A DNA stretch of 64,000 nt from Tenebrio molitor (GCF_963966145.1 NC_091054.1:5642001-5706000), one strand, 5' to 3'. Counted from the first letter of the stretch, positions 16,001 to 27,132 are shown. A program made the numbers and translations. Notes: generated by a model not told the origin, from the letters alone.

Positions 16001-19000
16001 ATTTTCCAGCTGTGTTCAAAACAGAGTTTATGCGTAAAAAGTTGTTACGAATTTGTTTCACAGATTACTCATTTTTCAGCAAATAATTTAGATACGTCAA
16101 TTTGACGGGGCATCTTATTTAAAATTCTTTTATTTCTGAACTATTCGGTAAAATACAATAAAAATTCAAATAGGTATGTATGTACAAACCCCGGTGTAGG
16201 TACGTCTGCATCCTAGGGATCAGTCTTCTCTGGAAAAATTTACTTAAACTATTTTAAAGTAAGTTTTCAATAAAACGAATTTAAATGTTATTAATTTTAT
16301 TTTTTAAACAATGAATCATGGGGTACCCGGTACCCTCCTAATATTTTTGTTTTTATTTATAAAAGTGGCTATTATGGAAGTGGGTGCGTCAAGCTTAAAG
16401 AGGGGGTGAAGGTGAATAAATAATTTAAGCACATCCTAAATAATAACAATTAAAATATCTGCAATAAATTCAACAATGTAACACAATTAGCACCAAAGAA
16501 AATTTAAAAAATGTACTCAAAATAATTATAACTAAATAAGATGCTCAAAATGTATTTCGACCATTAACTTCCACACACCTTTCAATTCTGGAATAAAAAC
16601 TCCGTGAAGTTGCAGTTGCAGGATCATTTCATATGGATGAAATTTCAAAGACTTTAAAGTTCTAATAATCGTGCTTTGTGAGACATTCAGTGTAGCCGCT
16701 ACTGCTTTTGTGCTTGTGTGTGGATTTTCAGTTACCTAATCAACAACGGCATTTTGAAAGTTAATATTTTTGGGGAGTGCATCCCTTACTCGTGGCAATT
16801 CTTTAACACTGCCAATATCTTCAAACAGCTTTACAATTCATCTGATATTCATTTCGGAAAATTTATCATTTTCTTGACGGGCCTGAAGAATTCTTGCTGC
16901 GGCTCGATAGCACCTGTGACACTCTTCATACGTAAAAATAATATTAATTTTCTCTTGCTGTGAGAACAACATCTTGTATAAAAGATTATTTCAAAGATTT
17001 CACAAACTTTTTTACTTTGACGTTGTCAAATAATAAATTAATTATGTTTTTTTTTTTGTAAATCAGTAAGCCGTGAAGTACTTTTTTACGTAAATACACA
17101 CTGGTGAATGAAGTCTGGAAATTGTCTTTATTTAACATTAATTTATTGGTCAATAATAAGCACTAGGATGATTATTAGGCAGAAAATCTACACAGAAACA
17201 TTTGATATGCATGTTAAAAGTTATAATGTTAGAAAATGCTGAAAATAATTTTTTTTCATTAATTTTTTTCTTAAATATTCCTCTTCTGTCCAGATCCTTG
17301 TTAATTTTTGTAGTGTCTATGTAAAGAGGGAAATACAGCCTTTATTAAGACTAAATATCATTGAGCAGTCATTTAAAATAGCGAAGATATTCAAATATAA
17401 AGTTTAAGCAGACGCACCCTGTATTAAGACGGAGCCTCTTCGGCAGCTGATCAGGTAGGGATTGATTAGTGTATCGCTTAAGTGAACGCAGTATAGAGTA
17501 GGGACAGTTAATTAATTGACTTTTACAAGGTTACAATCGGGCACAAGCACCTTAAATTTAGTTTACAACTTCTTTGCCACTAATTAATTCATTAAGGGAC
17601 AAGCTACAAATGAAACAATTATACGGTACCTAATTTAAATGTTGTGAAGAAGCAAATTTTAAATGGTAATCCTAAAAGGGAAAGGGAAAATTAAACAGAA
17701 TATTTATGTAAACACAAATGAGTTTATGCTTGCGGCAGAAAATTCTTTTATTGTTTTCTTTTTACGTTTTGTTTGTTAGCCCGCACTGAAAAATTATCTC
17801 TAGAAAAAACCTAAAAAACGAAACTTCAAATAAAGTATCAGAATGAGAATAATTTAAAGAGATGATTTAAATTCGTGTAATTCTTCTGAGATTTAAATCA
17901 AAAGACAATTCAAATTTTCAGCAATATTAGATAAATACTTGGAATCATTTTCTTGCTAAAATATTCTATTAAAAACATCATTTCGTCGAAGTAAAGCACT
18001 CAAATTATTTTGCAGAATATAATGGTCCCAAACATAGAGATATAAATAATAAGGATAATATCAATGTAACGATATTGGCTGGGTTTTTTTTGCTCTCATT
18101 TATATCAGTCGTCACTGCTTCACTATCTGAAAAGTAACTACCACAAAACCTGTACACCGGGGGCTAGATGTGGTGAATAGAAAGGTGTGAAATCATCTTG
18201 AATACCAGCAACACATTTCTTTCTAGCTAATTGAGCAATAATATCATACTAATTAATTTAATTCAATATCTTTCTGTCACATTTTGTCCACGCAACAAAC
18301 AGTCAATCAAAAACACTCCACTGCAATATCAAAAAAACTTGCGCAAAAACCTTTCCTGCAGAATGGTCACAAGAATTTTCGGTAATTGTTCACTTTAACT
18401 ACTTCTGGAATTTTCGCGTTTTTTCTGGCTAGACAGCCTCAGGACGTCCTCCTACATCGTTTCCCACCAGTCAAACCTTGTGCAAATGAAAAATTTCCTT
18501 ACCCTTTAGTTACACTAAGACTTGGCGCGACCTTGACGCGACCTTGAAACACAACAAGAGAGAAAAAAAGGCATTTGCACAAGGTTTGAATGGTGGGACA
18601 CGATCTAGGAGGACGCCCTGAGGCTGTCTAGCCAGAAAAAACGCGAAAATTCCAGAAGTAGTTAAAGTGAACAATTACCGAATTTTCTTTCAGTTGCTAA
18701 GCCCTTGCGTCTTCAGTTTATATCGGGTGTTCATTTAAATGTATCCTTAAAGTTGCGGTTCGAGAGTCGATTGTGAACCCATCACTCGTCAATCTGCAGA
18801 GTAAAAACACTGACAACGCAAAAGTGAGGTTAGATTTAAACAGCTGATCTGTGATCTGTAAGCCGTGGTGCGTTCACAATCAACTCTTCAACGCCTACTT
18901 AGAGGATGAATTTAAATGAACACCCGATACTTTACCGCGAGAAGTTTTGGAATTTTTTCCAATAGCTGGCCCCCTTTAAAAATGTTCCAGAAAATAATCC

Positions 19001-20049
19001 TAGCGCCCTCTGTTAACTTCTATTAATGAAAAAACTCCCGCCCAATGCCCACACATCAGATGCGGTCTTAACCACTTGATACGAAGAAACAGAACCATTT
19101 AACACTTCAGTCACTTCACTTATATACTTATCGAAGGCAACAAATCCATTTGCAGAGATATTTTATTACAGTTTACGTCAAATCAATCCAACAACGCCTT
19201 CCAATTCAAGAACAGTAAACGATGAACCACCCACGTATCTGTCTCCTCTAGTCTTTTATTTGTAAGTCGTCGTACATATTGTACGAACAAATTACTTTTT
19301 GATTCATCTGAAGACTACTTTTTTCCAATCGTCTCAAGTCCATTTAATGTTTGTGACATTTAACGAAATCTCTTTATACTTCGAAAACTGCTAACTTGCT
19401 GATTCGCAGCAAACTTCTTATCGTTAAATCACCAAATTTCTGATTTTGTTACGGTTCGGCAGGTTGTATTATCGAATAGCAAATTCAGAATATGTCACCC
19501 CCAGCAATCAATTTTGTGCCGAGAAGAGAAGTCACCATGTTGCTGGGAATTCACAAGTGTTAAGAGCAACTAAAACGTAAATAATCTGATGATATGGTGC
19601 AGGTGATAGTTTAGGACAACATAGTTTTAAAAACCATTGATATCAATCCACTCTCTTGTACTGCTCCGTTGTAATACTGTTTTCCGCTCCCTGCACTCAC
19701 GAAAACATCCCTTCCGGCCCATTGCTCCCTTAATTAGCCTCAATCTCGACTCACAATTAAAAAAAAAACGACTCTCCCATCGGACCCACTCTACCGTTAT
19801 TAATAAGCGCTTAACACAACACACCCCCATTATCTTTTTACGATCCGCTTTTATTGCCTATTCCAGGGGACGACGATCGAAAATCCGAGCATATACAGAA
19901 AAAACACCATCGCCAAGAAAAACATCCAAGATTCCAACCTGATAAATCTGGACACATCAAACAAGAACGAACTGAACGAAATAGGCATGAAGAACTCGCT
20001 GATACTCCGTTCGGAGATGCAAATGGACAGGGGCGGTTTCTGCAGCTGA
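840..20049 (+). CDS. CCHa-R: CCHamide-type neuropeptide GPCR (3' six exons; 5' end outside window)
   Basis: Spliced coding sequence 840-1059, 1736-1845, 3522-3778, 10743-10863, 13233-13401 and 19867-20049 gives 352 residues from the start of TM2 to the stop. All junctions have AG/GT ends and matching phases. Visible features: TM2 (FSLALADLLVI), the extracellular-loop-1 tryptophan and TM3 cysteine (WPWGVVMC), an ERY variant of the DRY motif followed by CAIVNP, the loop-2 cysteine (VICYPFP), TM6 with CFLP, TM7 with NSCVNPVALY (NPxxY), and a cysteine pair after helix 8 (RYLCC). These match my recollection of insect CCHamide-1 and -2 receptors, relatives of vertebrate bombesin/endothelin receptors. 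They are plasma-membrane receptors for CCHamide neuropeptides, linked to feeding and nutrient signalling. I cannot separate subtype 1 from 2. The exons for the N-terminus and TM1 must lie before position 1. Confidence 0.88.
1060..3521 (+). other. Two receptor introns around the TM4 exon
   Basis: Introns 1060-1735 and 1846-3521. I see no gene or clear mobile element here. Much of it looks like unique AT-rich sequence. Confidence 0.6.
1736..1845 (+). CDS. CCHa-R: CCHamide receptor exon: TM4
   Basis: The acceptor TTTCAG ends at 1735 and the donor GTGAGT starts at 1846. The frame reads TKPMTVISAGIIWLL, then ends EVYLEA plus two bases of a split Thr codon. This is the TM4 segment that follows the RRLQ end of the previous exon in this receptor family. 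Confidence 0.88.
3522..3778 (+). CDS. CCHa-R: CCHamide receptor exon: ECL2, TM5, ICL3, start of TM6
   Basis: The acceptor TTTTGCAG ends at 3521 and the donor GTAAGT starts at 3779. The first base completes the Thr codon of the previous exon, giving TNKTIVICYPFP with the loop-2 cysteine. TM5 follows, then a basic third intracellular loop (AKARRHVARM) and the first residues of TM6 (VLIFVF). The exon ends in phase 1. Confidence 0.9.
4960..5134. mobile_element. Inverted-repeat MITE, family A copy 1
   Basis: The ends begin CAGGGTATTTCA and close with its complement, flanked by TA on both sides. The arms extend about 75 bp, through TGATAATGAGC and AATGCAACCCACAATACAT, so the element is nearly one long hairpin. 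TA flanks suggest a Tc1/mariner-type mobiliser. A second, longer copy lies at 42593-43026. Confidence 0.85.
5741..5806. repeat. CTCG-type foldback fragment, family S copy 1
   Basis: TAATTATTGTCCTCGCTGCG CTCG core; aligns with 8371-8430 over about 60 bp (CCTTTTC, CCCTC, TAATTATTG, CCTCGC-GC-CTCGC). The arms are incomplete. Confidence 0.6.
7704..8363. mobile_element. TIR element, family B, carrying a nested MITE
   Basis: The ends CAGGGTGTCTCAAAATTCGC and the near-complement GCGAATTTTGAGACATCCTG are flanked by TA. The interior shows no open frame. A family C MITE (7811-7989) sits inside, so this element is the older of the two. Confidence 0.8.
7811..7989 (+). mobile_element. MITE family C copy 1 (nested)
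   Basis: Its ends read CAGTCACGGACAAAAAAA and, reversed, CAGTCGCCGACAAAAAAA, with TA at both sides, followed by AGTAGGACAA in both arms. Same family as 27133-27281 and 33157-33332. No coding capacity, about 175 bp. The TA duplication is typical of Tc1/mariner mobilisation. Confidence 0.88.
8371..8430. repeat. CTCG-type foldback fragment, family S copy 2
   Basis: TAATTATTGGCCTCGCCGCA CTCGCGC core, same family as 5741-5806. It begins 8 bp after the right TA of the family B element. Confidence 0.6.
10090..10206. repeat. CTCG-type foldback
   Basis: Outer arms ATATCATTAAGAGT and ACTCTTAATGATAT pair perfectly over 14 bp; inner arms (CTTTTTGTGC / GCACAAGAAG) continue the stem imperfectly. The centre carries ACCGAGACGGAGTCGAGG. 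Confidence 0.7.
10743..10863 (+). CDS. CCHa-R: CCHamide receptor exon: TM6-ECL3-start of TM7
   Basis: The acceptor TTTTACAG ends at 10742; the donor GTAAGG starts at 10864. With the leftover base of the previous exon the frame reads LFFICFLPQHVFMLWF, the TM6 CFLP motif, then a Trp-rich third extracellular loop (YNDWWHVLRM) and GFCL at the start of TM7. The exon ends in phase 2 inside a serine codon. Confidence 0.9.
10864..13232 (+). other. Receptor intron with one MITE
   Basis: Intron between the TM6 and TM7 exons. It contains the inverted-repeat element at 11389-11796; the rest shows nothing recognisable. Confidence 0.65.
11389..11796. mobile_element. TIR element, family D
   Basis: TA-flanked ends CAGGCTGTAACAAAAATAAG and CTTATTTTTGTTACACCCTG. 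The arms extend about 60 bp through TTAACTGGTAATAGTACTCA. No open frame of note in the 408 bp. Confidence 0.85.
13233..13401 (+). CDS. CCHa-R: CCHamide receptor exon: TM7 and helix 8
   Basis: The acceptor TGTTTCAG ends at 13232 and the donor GTGAGT starts at 13402. The split serine is restored as SFLNSCVNPVALYC, the NPxxY motif of TM7. Helix 8 follows (FRAHFNRYL), then two cysteines that are likely palmitoylated, and the start of a Ser/Thr-rich tail. The exon ends in phase 0. Confidence 0.9.
14939..15297 (+). mobile_element. TIR element, family E copy 1
   Basis: Ends TATCGCGCGTTCAAATGAAA and, reversed, ATACGCGCGTTCAAATGAAA, followed in both arms by GGGCTG...GGCGTTGGAAA. The second copy at 51947-52318 is inverted relative to this one and shares the whole interior. 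Confidence 0.88.
15696..17423 (-). mobile_element. DNA transposon (1.73 kb) with deleted transposase
   Basis: Both ends carry a 38-bp inverted repeat (CAGGGTGCGTCTACTAAAAC on the left, CAGGGTGCGTCTGCTTAAAC on the right read inward) with a TA duplication. The minus strand carries a shortened transposase frame (16532-16972) with start and stop codons still present. Size, TIRs and the TA target fit the IS630/Tc1-mariner superfamily. It is non-autonomous as it stands. Confidence 0.88.
16532..16972 (-). pseudogene. Internally deleted Tc1/mariner-like transposase
   Basis: The minus strand reads from ATG at 16972 (MLFSQQEKINIIF, then YEECHRCYRAAARILQARQ). A helix-turn-helix part follows (VTENPHTSTKAVAATLNVSQ, TIIRTLKSLKFHPYE), and the frame jumps to a C-terminal end HFEHLI and stop at 16532. 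In intact insect relatives I recall, a segment of roughly 200 residues holding the DDD/E catalytic core lies between the HPY and the HFEHL motif; here it is gone. Two in-frame stops (after MNIR and after NAVVD) also break it. Confidence 0.75.
18381..18680. mobile_element. Foldback element, family G copy 1
   Basis: About 300 bp, almost entirely two inverted arms of about 110 bp (GGTAATTGTTCACTTTAACT, TTTTTCTGGCTAGACAGCCT). The short centre holds GCGCGACCTTGACGCG. The second copy at 29855-30153 is inverted relative to it. Confidence 0.85.
18719..18930. mobile_element. TIR element, family F
   Basis: Ends TATCGGGTGTTCATTTAAAT and ATTTAAATGAACACCCGATA form a perfect 20-bp inverted repeat. Inner arms also pair (GAGTCGATTGTGAAC with GTTCACAATCAACTC). 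It starts 39 bp after the family G foldback. The terminal block is close to that of family E. Confidence 0.82.
19867..20049 (+). CDS. CCHa-R: CCHamide receptor last exon: C-terminal tail
   Basis: The acceptor TATTCCAG ends at 19866. In the phase set by the previous exon the frame is open for 60 codons (GTTIENPSIYRKN... RGGFCS) and stops at TGA 20047-20049. The tail is polar, rich in Asn, Lys and Ser, typical of a GPCR cytoplasmic tail. The match of acceptor, phase and natural stop supports it; the tail itself is not conserved enough to recognise alone. Confidence 0.75.
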   Translation, partial: GTTIENPSIYRKNTIAKKNIQDSNLINLDTSNKNELNEIGMKNSLILRSEMQMDRGGFCS

Positions 20050-21525
20050 GGGGGGGCCAAAGTGGTGGCCGCGAGAAAAGTGATTTTTGACGGGAGCAGC
20101 GTATAAAATCGTTCACGATCCGACGAGTGTGCACGAGGCGTGGTAAGTCAGATTTTATCCCTTCACATTTAAATCGTCGTGATCGGTTTAATTAACGGAG
20201 GGGGGTTGCGTCGTAGGGGATGATTCAATTATTCCGGCGATAAACGGACGATTTGAGATCGCGTGATTGACACCTCGACCCTTTTTCGACACTCGCTAGT
20301 AATGCACGTCTGTTTAACGGGTTGCCTGACAAATTCTAATTGGCGCGCTCTTCAATTTCAAGGTTTTTGTAGCTTTCTCTTTTTCAGCGTCGTTTCTGGT
20401 CCTGTCCCTCCTCGACGTTGCGAGGACGACTTAATAGAAATTTTAATTTGTTTGGAGAGTTCCCGGCCACTTTACAACTTTTTTATCCATCACAAATCAT
20501 CCGTTACAAAGTTGAAAGGACGTGCCCCGTTGAGGATTTATCGCCGCAATAAAATATAGCCCAACAGGTGATAAAACACGGTGAATTTCAACTTTTGGTA
20601 AAAATTTCCGATAGACCGGAACCGTAAATCTAAAGAGTGGACGCTAATACGTAATTAAATTGTTCTGAGAAAGAGTGAAAGTGAACAGTTTAATTTTGTC
20701 GGGATCGACACAACGCACACGTTTTCTTCCCCTTGAAATTTACGAGGGAAATGCGACGGATAATAAATGTTTTTACGTTCTAAGGGAACATCTTCTTGTT
20801 TTACAGAGCCCTGTAAAAGAACTCCAGTGATACTTACGAGCTTTTCGGACTGAGTGTGTGTCTTTATGTCATCTTTCAGAACTGTGTGAACTGTAGCGGA
20901 CAAGCATCTTGATCCTTCGGTGTTGTGCATCTTCCGGAGCGGCTCCGGTCCTGTCCCGCCACTCCGGAGCCCTCTCCATAGAGGAATTAATCAGCCGACG
21001 TGACTTGCAAACGTGGTAAACTTCTTTTATTTGACGTTTGATTGTCTATTGAATTTTCACTTATCTCTTGGTCGAGTTAAAGTAGCAATCTAAATGCGGG
21101 AAAACACAAATATTCATTACTTTGTCTACCTTTCTTCTTCATCCACGATTCTGTCAAACGTCAAGGGGAAAACGCATAAAGCTTCACCAATTTAGTGTTG
21201 TAGATAAGCAAGATTCTTTCCCACATATCACTACATCCTACATATCCGCGTTTCTTTTGTGGGCTCTCGAGGGCGCCGATGCGTCCATCGTCGAGCTCCA
21301 GGACTATGTATCGCGCAAAACCATGTGTCATTGTAGCAGATGTTGGAGTAAATCAGTATTATTGTGAACCGTCCCACTAGTATCGATCACATCCCATTCA
21401 ACATTCTCCGAGTTTCCTTTTTAGAGATGTGTACAGTTAGAAAACATCAGTCTAGAGTTAAGTATATGGATATTTTTTGTAAAAATCTGTCACCACTCTA
21501 ATAAATGTGTCACTCTTAGCAAATC
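20050..21525 (+). other. Probable 3' UTR region of the receptor gene
   Basis: Sequence after the receptor stop has no convincing coding frame. AATAAA occurs at 21500-21505, followed by T/G-rich sequence, so the transcript may end near 21525. That would be a 3' UTR of about 1.45 kb, which is inference. The stretch also contains a CCGGAGC-rich patch near 20935-20970 and an antisense candidate first exon described in the findings. Confidence 0.35.
21500..21505 (+). terminator. AATAAA polyadenylation signal
   Basis: Canonical hexamer with GT/T-rich sequence after it (ATGTGTCACTC). It is the first good candidate downstream of the receptor stop on this strand that I noted. Confidence 0.4.
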
Positions 21526-22360
21526 TCGTTTTATTTCCCTTCTAATCCCATCGAGAACTAATTGAAAAATGAAATAAAACCAACAGACGTATTTAAAGTT
21601 TCGATGCCATCATGGAACGCAAATGAAAGGTAAAAGAAAAAGCAGAAAAGTTTGTTTTGTAGTGTCTTGGTAATTTCTCACGTTGCACCGCCAACGCCTA
21701 ATGTGTTTGTGATGCTGATGAAACCAACAGCAACTTCATATCTTGCAGCAGAATTTTTAAATAAAAGAACAAGAGAAATATTTTCATTTGATGAAATATG
21801 AGATTTCTGCTTCAAAGCGCGGTGAAAATATTTTTAATAATCTGAAATGATTGAGAGAGAGCACTTTATCGACAGAACAATTAGCCCGAGGTTGTGCAAA
21901 TAATAAGAAAACTCAAAAATTAATGTATCCCAACAGTAAAAGTTCTTCAGTTTCAATTTCCTTCAACAATTATTCCCTTTCAGGCTCTCAGCTTTGTTGA
22001 AATATACTCTGCATTTATCACAAATGTTTTTCAATTACTCTCTTTCACGATTTCGTTTGCTGCAACCGCGCATTTATAAAAACTTTTAAGAGTATTGGTT
22101 TGTGATTTATGAATCATGATTATTATTTCTCTTTGTCTTTTGTGTGCGATTTTACTCGGAAATCTGTCTACTTGTTTACGAGAACAATTTTATCATGACA
22201 AATTATAATCCAGTAAAATTAAAATTTTGATCGCATTAATTAATTAATTCTACTAAGAGGACAGAGGAAATGCTCAGGATATTGTTCAAAAAAAATCGCA
22301 AAAAATTGAAAATGATTTATTAATTACTTCCAACTGACATTAATAGTTATTTGTATATCA

Positions 22361-22468
22361 AGGCCGCGAAATCATTCTTTAACGTACCGAGAGAAAAATT
22401 GTCGCCGAGGCCGGTTGCGGCCGAGGCACAACAATTTCGAGAATGTTAAAGGATTTCGCGGCCAAGGT
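22361..22468. repeat. CTCG-type GC-rich foldback
   Basis: Arms GGCCGCGAAATCATTCTTTA and the near-complement TTAAAGGATTTCGCGGCC enclose a GC-rich centre with GAGGCCGGTTGCGGCCGAGG. It stands out from the AT-rich surroundings and resembles the other small foldbacks listed in the findings in design, not in sequence. Confidence 0.7.
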
Positions 22469-24104
22469 GTACACAACATTTTTTGTGCAACGCATTTGAA
22501 TTACGTCACAGTGGAGTTCCGGTTAGTGACAGAATCGCCATTCCAGACAAAATCCCAGAAAGTTGGGATAAAAACCTAAAATCGCAACTCCAGAAAGCCT
22601 CAAATAAGACAAAAAATGAAAATGAAAGAAATGTATCGAATCCGTCCCCAGCCCCGCTACAATCATTAACACTCTAACGACATCCTCTTCATGAATTTTT
22701 CACGCAGGTTAAATTATGTATCAACACGAGACTACAACTACAGACGAAGTTTCACCCAGGGTACATTATGTGGGTGGATGTCGATGGTGGGTATATAACA
22801 TACGAGACACGTTCCGGTCGGGATTTGCATTAACTTTGAAACAGTCGAGTTAGAATTTCAAATTCACAACCGAAAGTTAATTAGCCGTGTACGAAGACGT
22901 CTATTGACTGAAGTCTGGGTAATGTTTGACGTGGGTGCATATCCAGGAGGACATTATCCTTTGATAAATGCAGCCATTAGGTACGCCCGGAACACAATAC
23001 AAGAACATAAAAAAAAAATACGTGAATGCTGCGTAGAACGGATCTGTACAAATTGTGGACCTAAACCGGGGAGGCTTTAGAAAACGTGATGAATATATCT
23101 GAGGTAATCTCTTCGAGTCCATTATTACAGTGTAACGACGCTGCGAAGATACTAGTTAGGCAACCAGATATACGCCACACTACTTTTTATATTCCGGAGA
23201 GAGGACATGCGAAGTTCATTCCGAAAGTGAAGATTAGTAAATGGAAGTGTGAGGGACTCGCTTCCGGTGTCCGAATGATGGAAGGTTGTCGCTTGAAAAA
23301 GATTTCACGGAAGGGATGTGAGTGATATGTGGATCTCGACCAATTTCGAATAAATGTAGAATTTGCTAGTGTCTGAATTGTAAATTTTTCCCTTTCGGGC
23401 TAGATCCGAATAAATCGGGATGAATGGAACGTACTGCGAATGAAATGTAGCATGAAAATGCTCGTTTTAAATTTTTCCACGTTCGGATGAGATTTTAAGT
23501 GGATGGTCCAACAGCAACTCAAACACCAACAAGTATTGATCTGATTTCTTCATACTCGTTAATGTCGAGTATTTCGCATCTGATTTTTGATTCGCAGTAT
23601 TAGTCTGACGGAAACAAGCTAAATTTTACAATATCTTGGTCGTTGAAAGAAAGAAAATTATTTACTTAAAAAAATTATCTCTTCTTTGAAGCAGCTTATT
23701 CTTATTCCATAAACTCATGTATATTCAATATTTAATGATATATTTATTCATTTATTTGCAAATATATATCTTATCGTTTTATATTAATTTTTTACAAATA
23801 TCATTATTTATAAAGTGAGCTTTTCTGATTAACCGTGTGGGGGCGCTTTGCCAACAATTACATCTCGCAACAGCGCAATTCTTGGCTTCGATTTTCCTGC
23901 GAATTCAACCAAAAACTAAAAAGAATGGAGTGTATGAAAATAGTATTATTTAGGTATTATTTATAATGCACGACAAATGAGTCTTGAAGCTCTTCATTTT
24001 TGAATTTAGCATTAACATATTTAAAGTCTGACAGTTACATAGTTTCCAACTCAATCACGAAAAACAAAAAGCAAGTCGTTGATTACCTCATAGGTTTTTT
24101 TAAA

Positions 24105-24494
24105 TACAGTGTGGAATAAAATGATTTACATCTAGTTACCTTTACATTACCCTTGTAAAAATACGAAATGCCGCTCTACAAAAAAAAAGAAAGCCTAACC
24201 TCAAAATATATATCCAAATTCCAAATGTGATTTATTGCGAAGGGATGATATGAACGCAAAGTTAAGATTGAAATTAAAAAGGAGCTAACAAAAGCAAGTC
24301 ACAGCTAGTGTTGAAAGTGGCCACCAACGTTTGTTAATTCAATTTAGTAAATTGTAACAATTGTCAATTCGATTGATGACATTTATTGACAGAACTAATA
24401 GTTCGGCACTTCGAAAAAAAAGTAGAGCGGTACAGGAAAATTTACATGTGCAAACTGTGGTAACTAGATGTAAATCATTTTATTCCACACTGTA
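24105..24494. mobile_element. TIR element, family H
   Basis: TA-flanked, with ends CAGTGTGGAATAAAATGATT and the exact complement. The stem extends through TACATCTAGTTACC. Inner blocks (GCCGCTCTACAAAAAAAA near 24170, and TTTTTTCGAAAAAAAAGTAG near 24413) also partly pair. No coding frame. Confidence 0.82.
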
Positions 24495-26227
24495 CATATG
24501 ACGTCCATATTGTTCTTATTATTTTGTTTTTTCCAAAAATACATATTGGCTTTATTGCTTTAATTTATTGTCAGTTAGGAGATCAGGGATTCACTGTTTC
24601 ATTGGTTTTCGCGTATTTGACACTCTGCATATGCGGCTATAGATAAGCGCCATATTTCCAGCCAATCGAAACTGAATTAATTGTTCGCTGAAATTAAACC
24701 GATCTGGCCGTCTGTCTCATCCAATAATGTAGATTATCGTTAATTAATTAGCAAACAACTAATCACCCTCTTAATTAATTATTACAGCTGGTTGGATTCC
24801 CCACATGACAACTGATATAATACATCCACCGCTTAACATCAAACTGTGTCATATTCTGCTCCAATCACCACAATTTCCCTCCATCTCGAATTGCGATTTA
24901 TATCCCGGATGTAAATATTCCATAAATACAAACACAAACCTTATAATTGGACGGAAACTTTTTCTTTGAATAAGATCAGCGACGGTGGCGTCTCCTCTTT
25001 TAACTTTTAAATACTATTTTACATTGCAGATTGCACGAAGATCTACCCCTCGGCATTTTATTAATTTTCAGTTGGTAATGCGACGTATCTTTTTAAATAA
25101 ATCATTGGGTCGGTGCATACCGAACAGATTAACAATCTTTAATCTGTGGCAGTAATGCAATTTCACAAAGTAAATACCAATCGACGAAGAGGAAACTGGA
25201 AACTGCACAAAGCAATATATTATTTCGTTTCCGTACAAGTTAATGTTTATTTGGATTCATTCTTTTTGAGACTCGAATTACACTTAATCAATTTAGCTGG
25301 ATGAGAAATTCGTTGGGCGATGTAACAGAGAATAATTGGTTGCATATACTAAAATGAAACCTTATAGAGTATGAAAAAATATTAAAACAACAAAAGAAAA
25401 CAACGTAAAACGTTAAAAATTGCATCACCAACTGAAGAGTGAATTAGATTTGCCATCCCTCTGGCCGAATTTTTCATCAGCTAAAATTATTCGATATGCG
25501 AATACGAAAATAAATGACATAATATGAACTATTCCAAAGACAAAGACAATTTCGAATGTGGCATAGTCCTCGGCATTAAAATATCAGGTGTCTAATACAG
25601 AGTGCTTTGAAAAACTTGATGAAAAGCATGTCTGGCATAATATGTTATGTTTAGTTCAGTGACAAACCACTAACTTTCTGTTATGAATGCCTTTGTTCAG
25701 TCGACAACAGTGACAGGAGTGACAATTCATAAGCTACAAGATCCGACAAATAAACAACATTTGTGACAAAGTACTCCTAATCAGATTTTTATTTAGACAC
25801 TCGATTGATAAGAAATGTGACAAAAAATCTAGATATTTGTATTTTGACAGTTGAATAATGATGTTGAAAACATCAATTGAAAAATAAAAATTACATAATT
25901 TAGGTTCCTTATTCTAAACATATGAAGAGAGAATTAACTCACAGTTGCTTATCACAACACTTTCTTATCGCTCGTAGCCGCCAATCTAAAAACAATCAAA
26001 GAGAGCCAGGAAGAAAAATTTTACTGCAAGTATTTATCTCAAATCAATATCGAACCAAAAAACGAAATTTATTTTAAAATATAAAATACCAAACTTGATT
26101 TCCAGAACACATTTAAGAAATCACATCTCTAATAATTATTATTATCTTATAAAATGCTATACATAACATATGTATTAAAATTAAATCAGATTTTTCATTA
26201 TGAAACTAAATTCTTTTTCCGACAACG

Positions 26228-26578
26228 TATCTGTTTTTTGTCAAAGAACCACCAACACCACAATTTACACCCAAAATAGAGCTGGCAACATTGTACACTT
26301 TTAACCTTGGGTGAAAAATGACATAATATAATCACCTAGCTCTGGATCCATTTGCCGAATCAATTCAAGGCAACGTGTTACCGCAGTCTTCTTTTGAGAG
26401 TTTAATAAATGTCTCGCTTTTTAATAACACGTTCAAATTTTAAATGCGAGTTGCATTAAAAATGACAGGTGTTGGTAGGTGTAGCCAATAGATACTATTA
26501 AATTCCCTATATTTAGTAAAATTTTATTATTACAAACCTAAATCAACAGGTCGTGGTTCTTTGATGAAAAAACAGATA
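26228..26578. mobile_element. Probable TIR element, family I
   Basis: Ends TATCTGTTTTTTGTCAAAGA and, reversed, TATCTGTTTTTTCATCAAAG (continuing AACCAC in both) form a 25-bp inverted repeat with a small indel. The interior is AT-rich and non-coding. Confidence 0.6.
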
Positions 26579-27132
26579 ATATCAAAGCACAAAGGATAAG
26601 GTGGCAGGACATTCTGATAGAATGCGAGAGCATAGACATGTGAAGAGATCGTTGTCAGACGGAGAAGGAAGAAAAAAGAAGAATTTGCTTTAGGGAAATT
26701 TCATGGAAACTTGAAATTTCACTGTCACTCTGTTTTCACTTTTACGAATCGATATCTCAGAAACCGTCAATCCAAGGTCCAAAAGTAGATGGACACAAAT
26801 CCGAATTAAATAGTCCATCCAAAGCTGCAAAGAAATTGATAGTTGCCATTTTAAAAAAATGGCCATGACGTCATTGCCCGGAAACGGAAAAGAGAAACAG
26901 ATCGCATGTTATCAGCAAATGTTTCTTTTAAAAAAATGAAATCGATATTTACATTGTTTATAATACTATCAACAAAAAAAAAAACGAGATAAGGGGCAGC
27001 TGTGGAAAACAAAATTTGAGAAAATGTGCGGCGTAACTTAATAAACTGTCACTTGTCAATTTTGACATTTACGTGAGATTTATTTAAACAATGATTTTCA
27101 CTCAAGAATACAAAATATTTATGAGAGAAATA

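Larger units (their letters stand above)
13402..19866 (+). other. Receptor intron (6.5 kb) with several elements
   Basis: Intron before the last exon. It contains elements at 14939-15297, 15696-17423 (with a transposase remnant), 18381-18680 and 18719-18930. No host gene is seen inside it. Confidence 0.65.

Noticed and set aside
19838..20134. Minus-strand frame opposite the last receptor exon
   Set aside because: A shadow of the receptor tail exon, which has the matching acceptor, phase and stop on the + strand.
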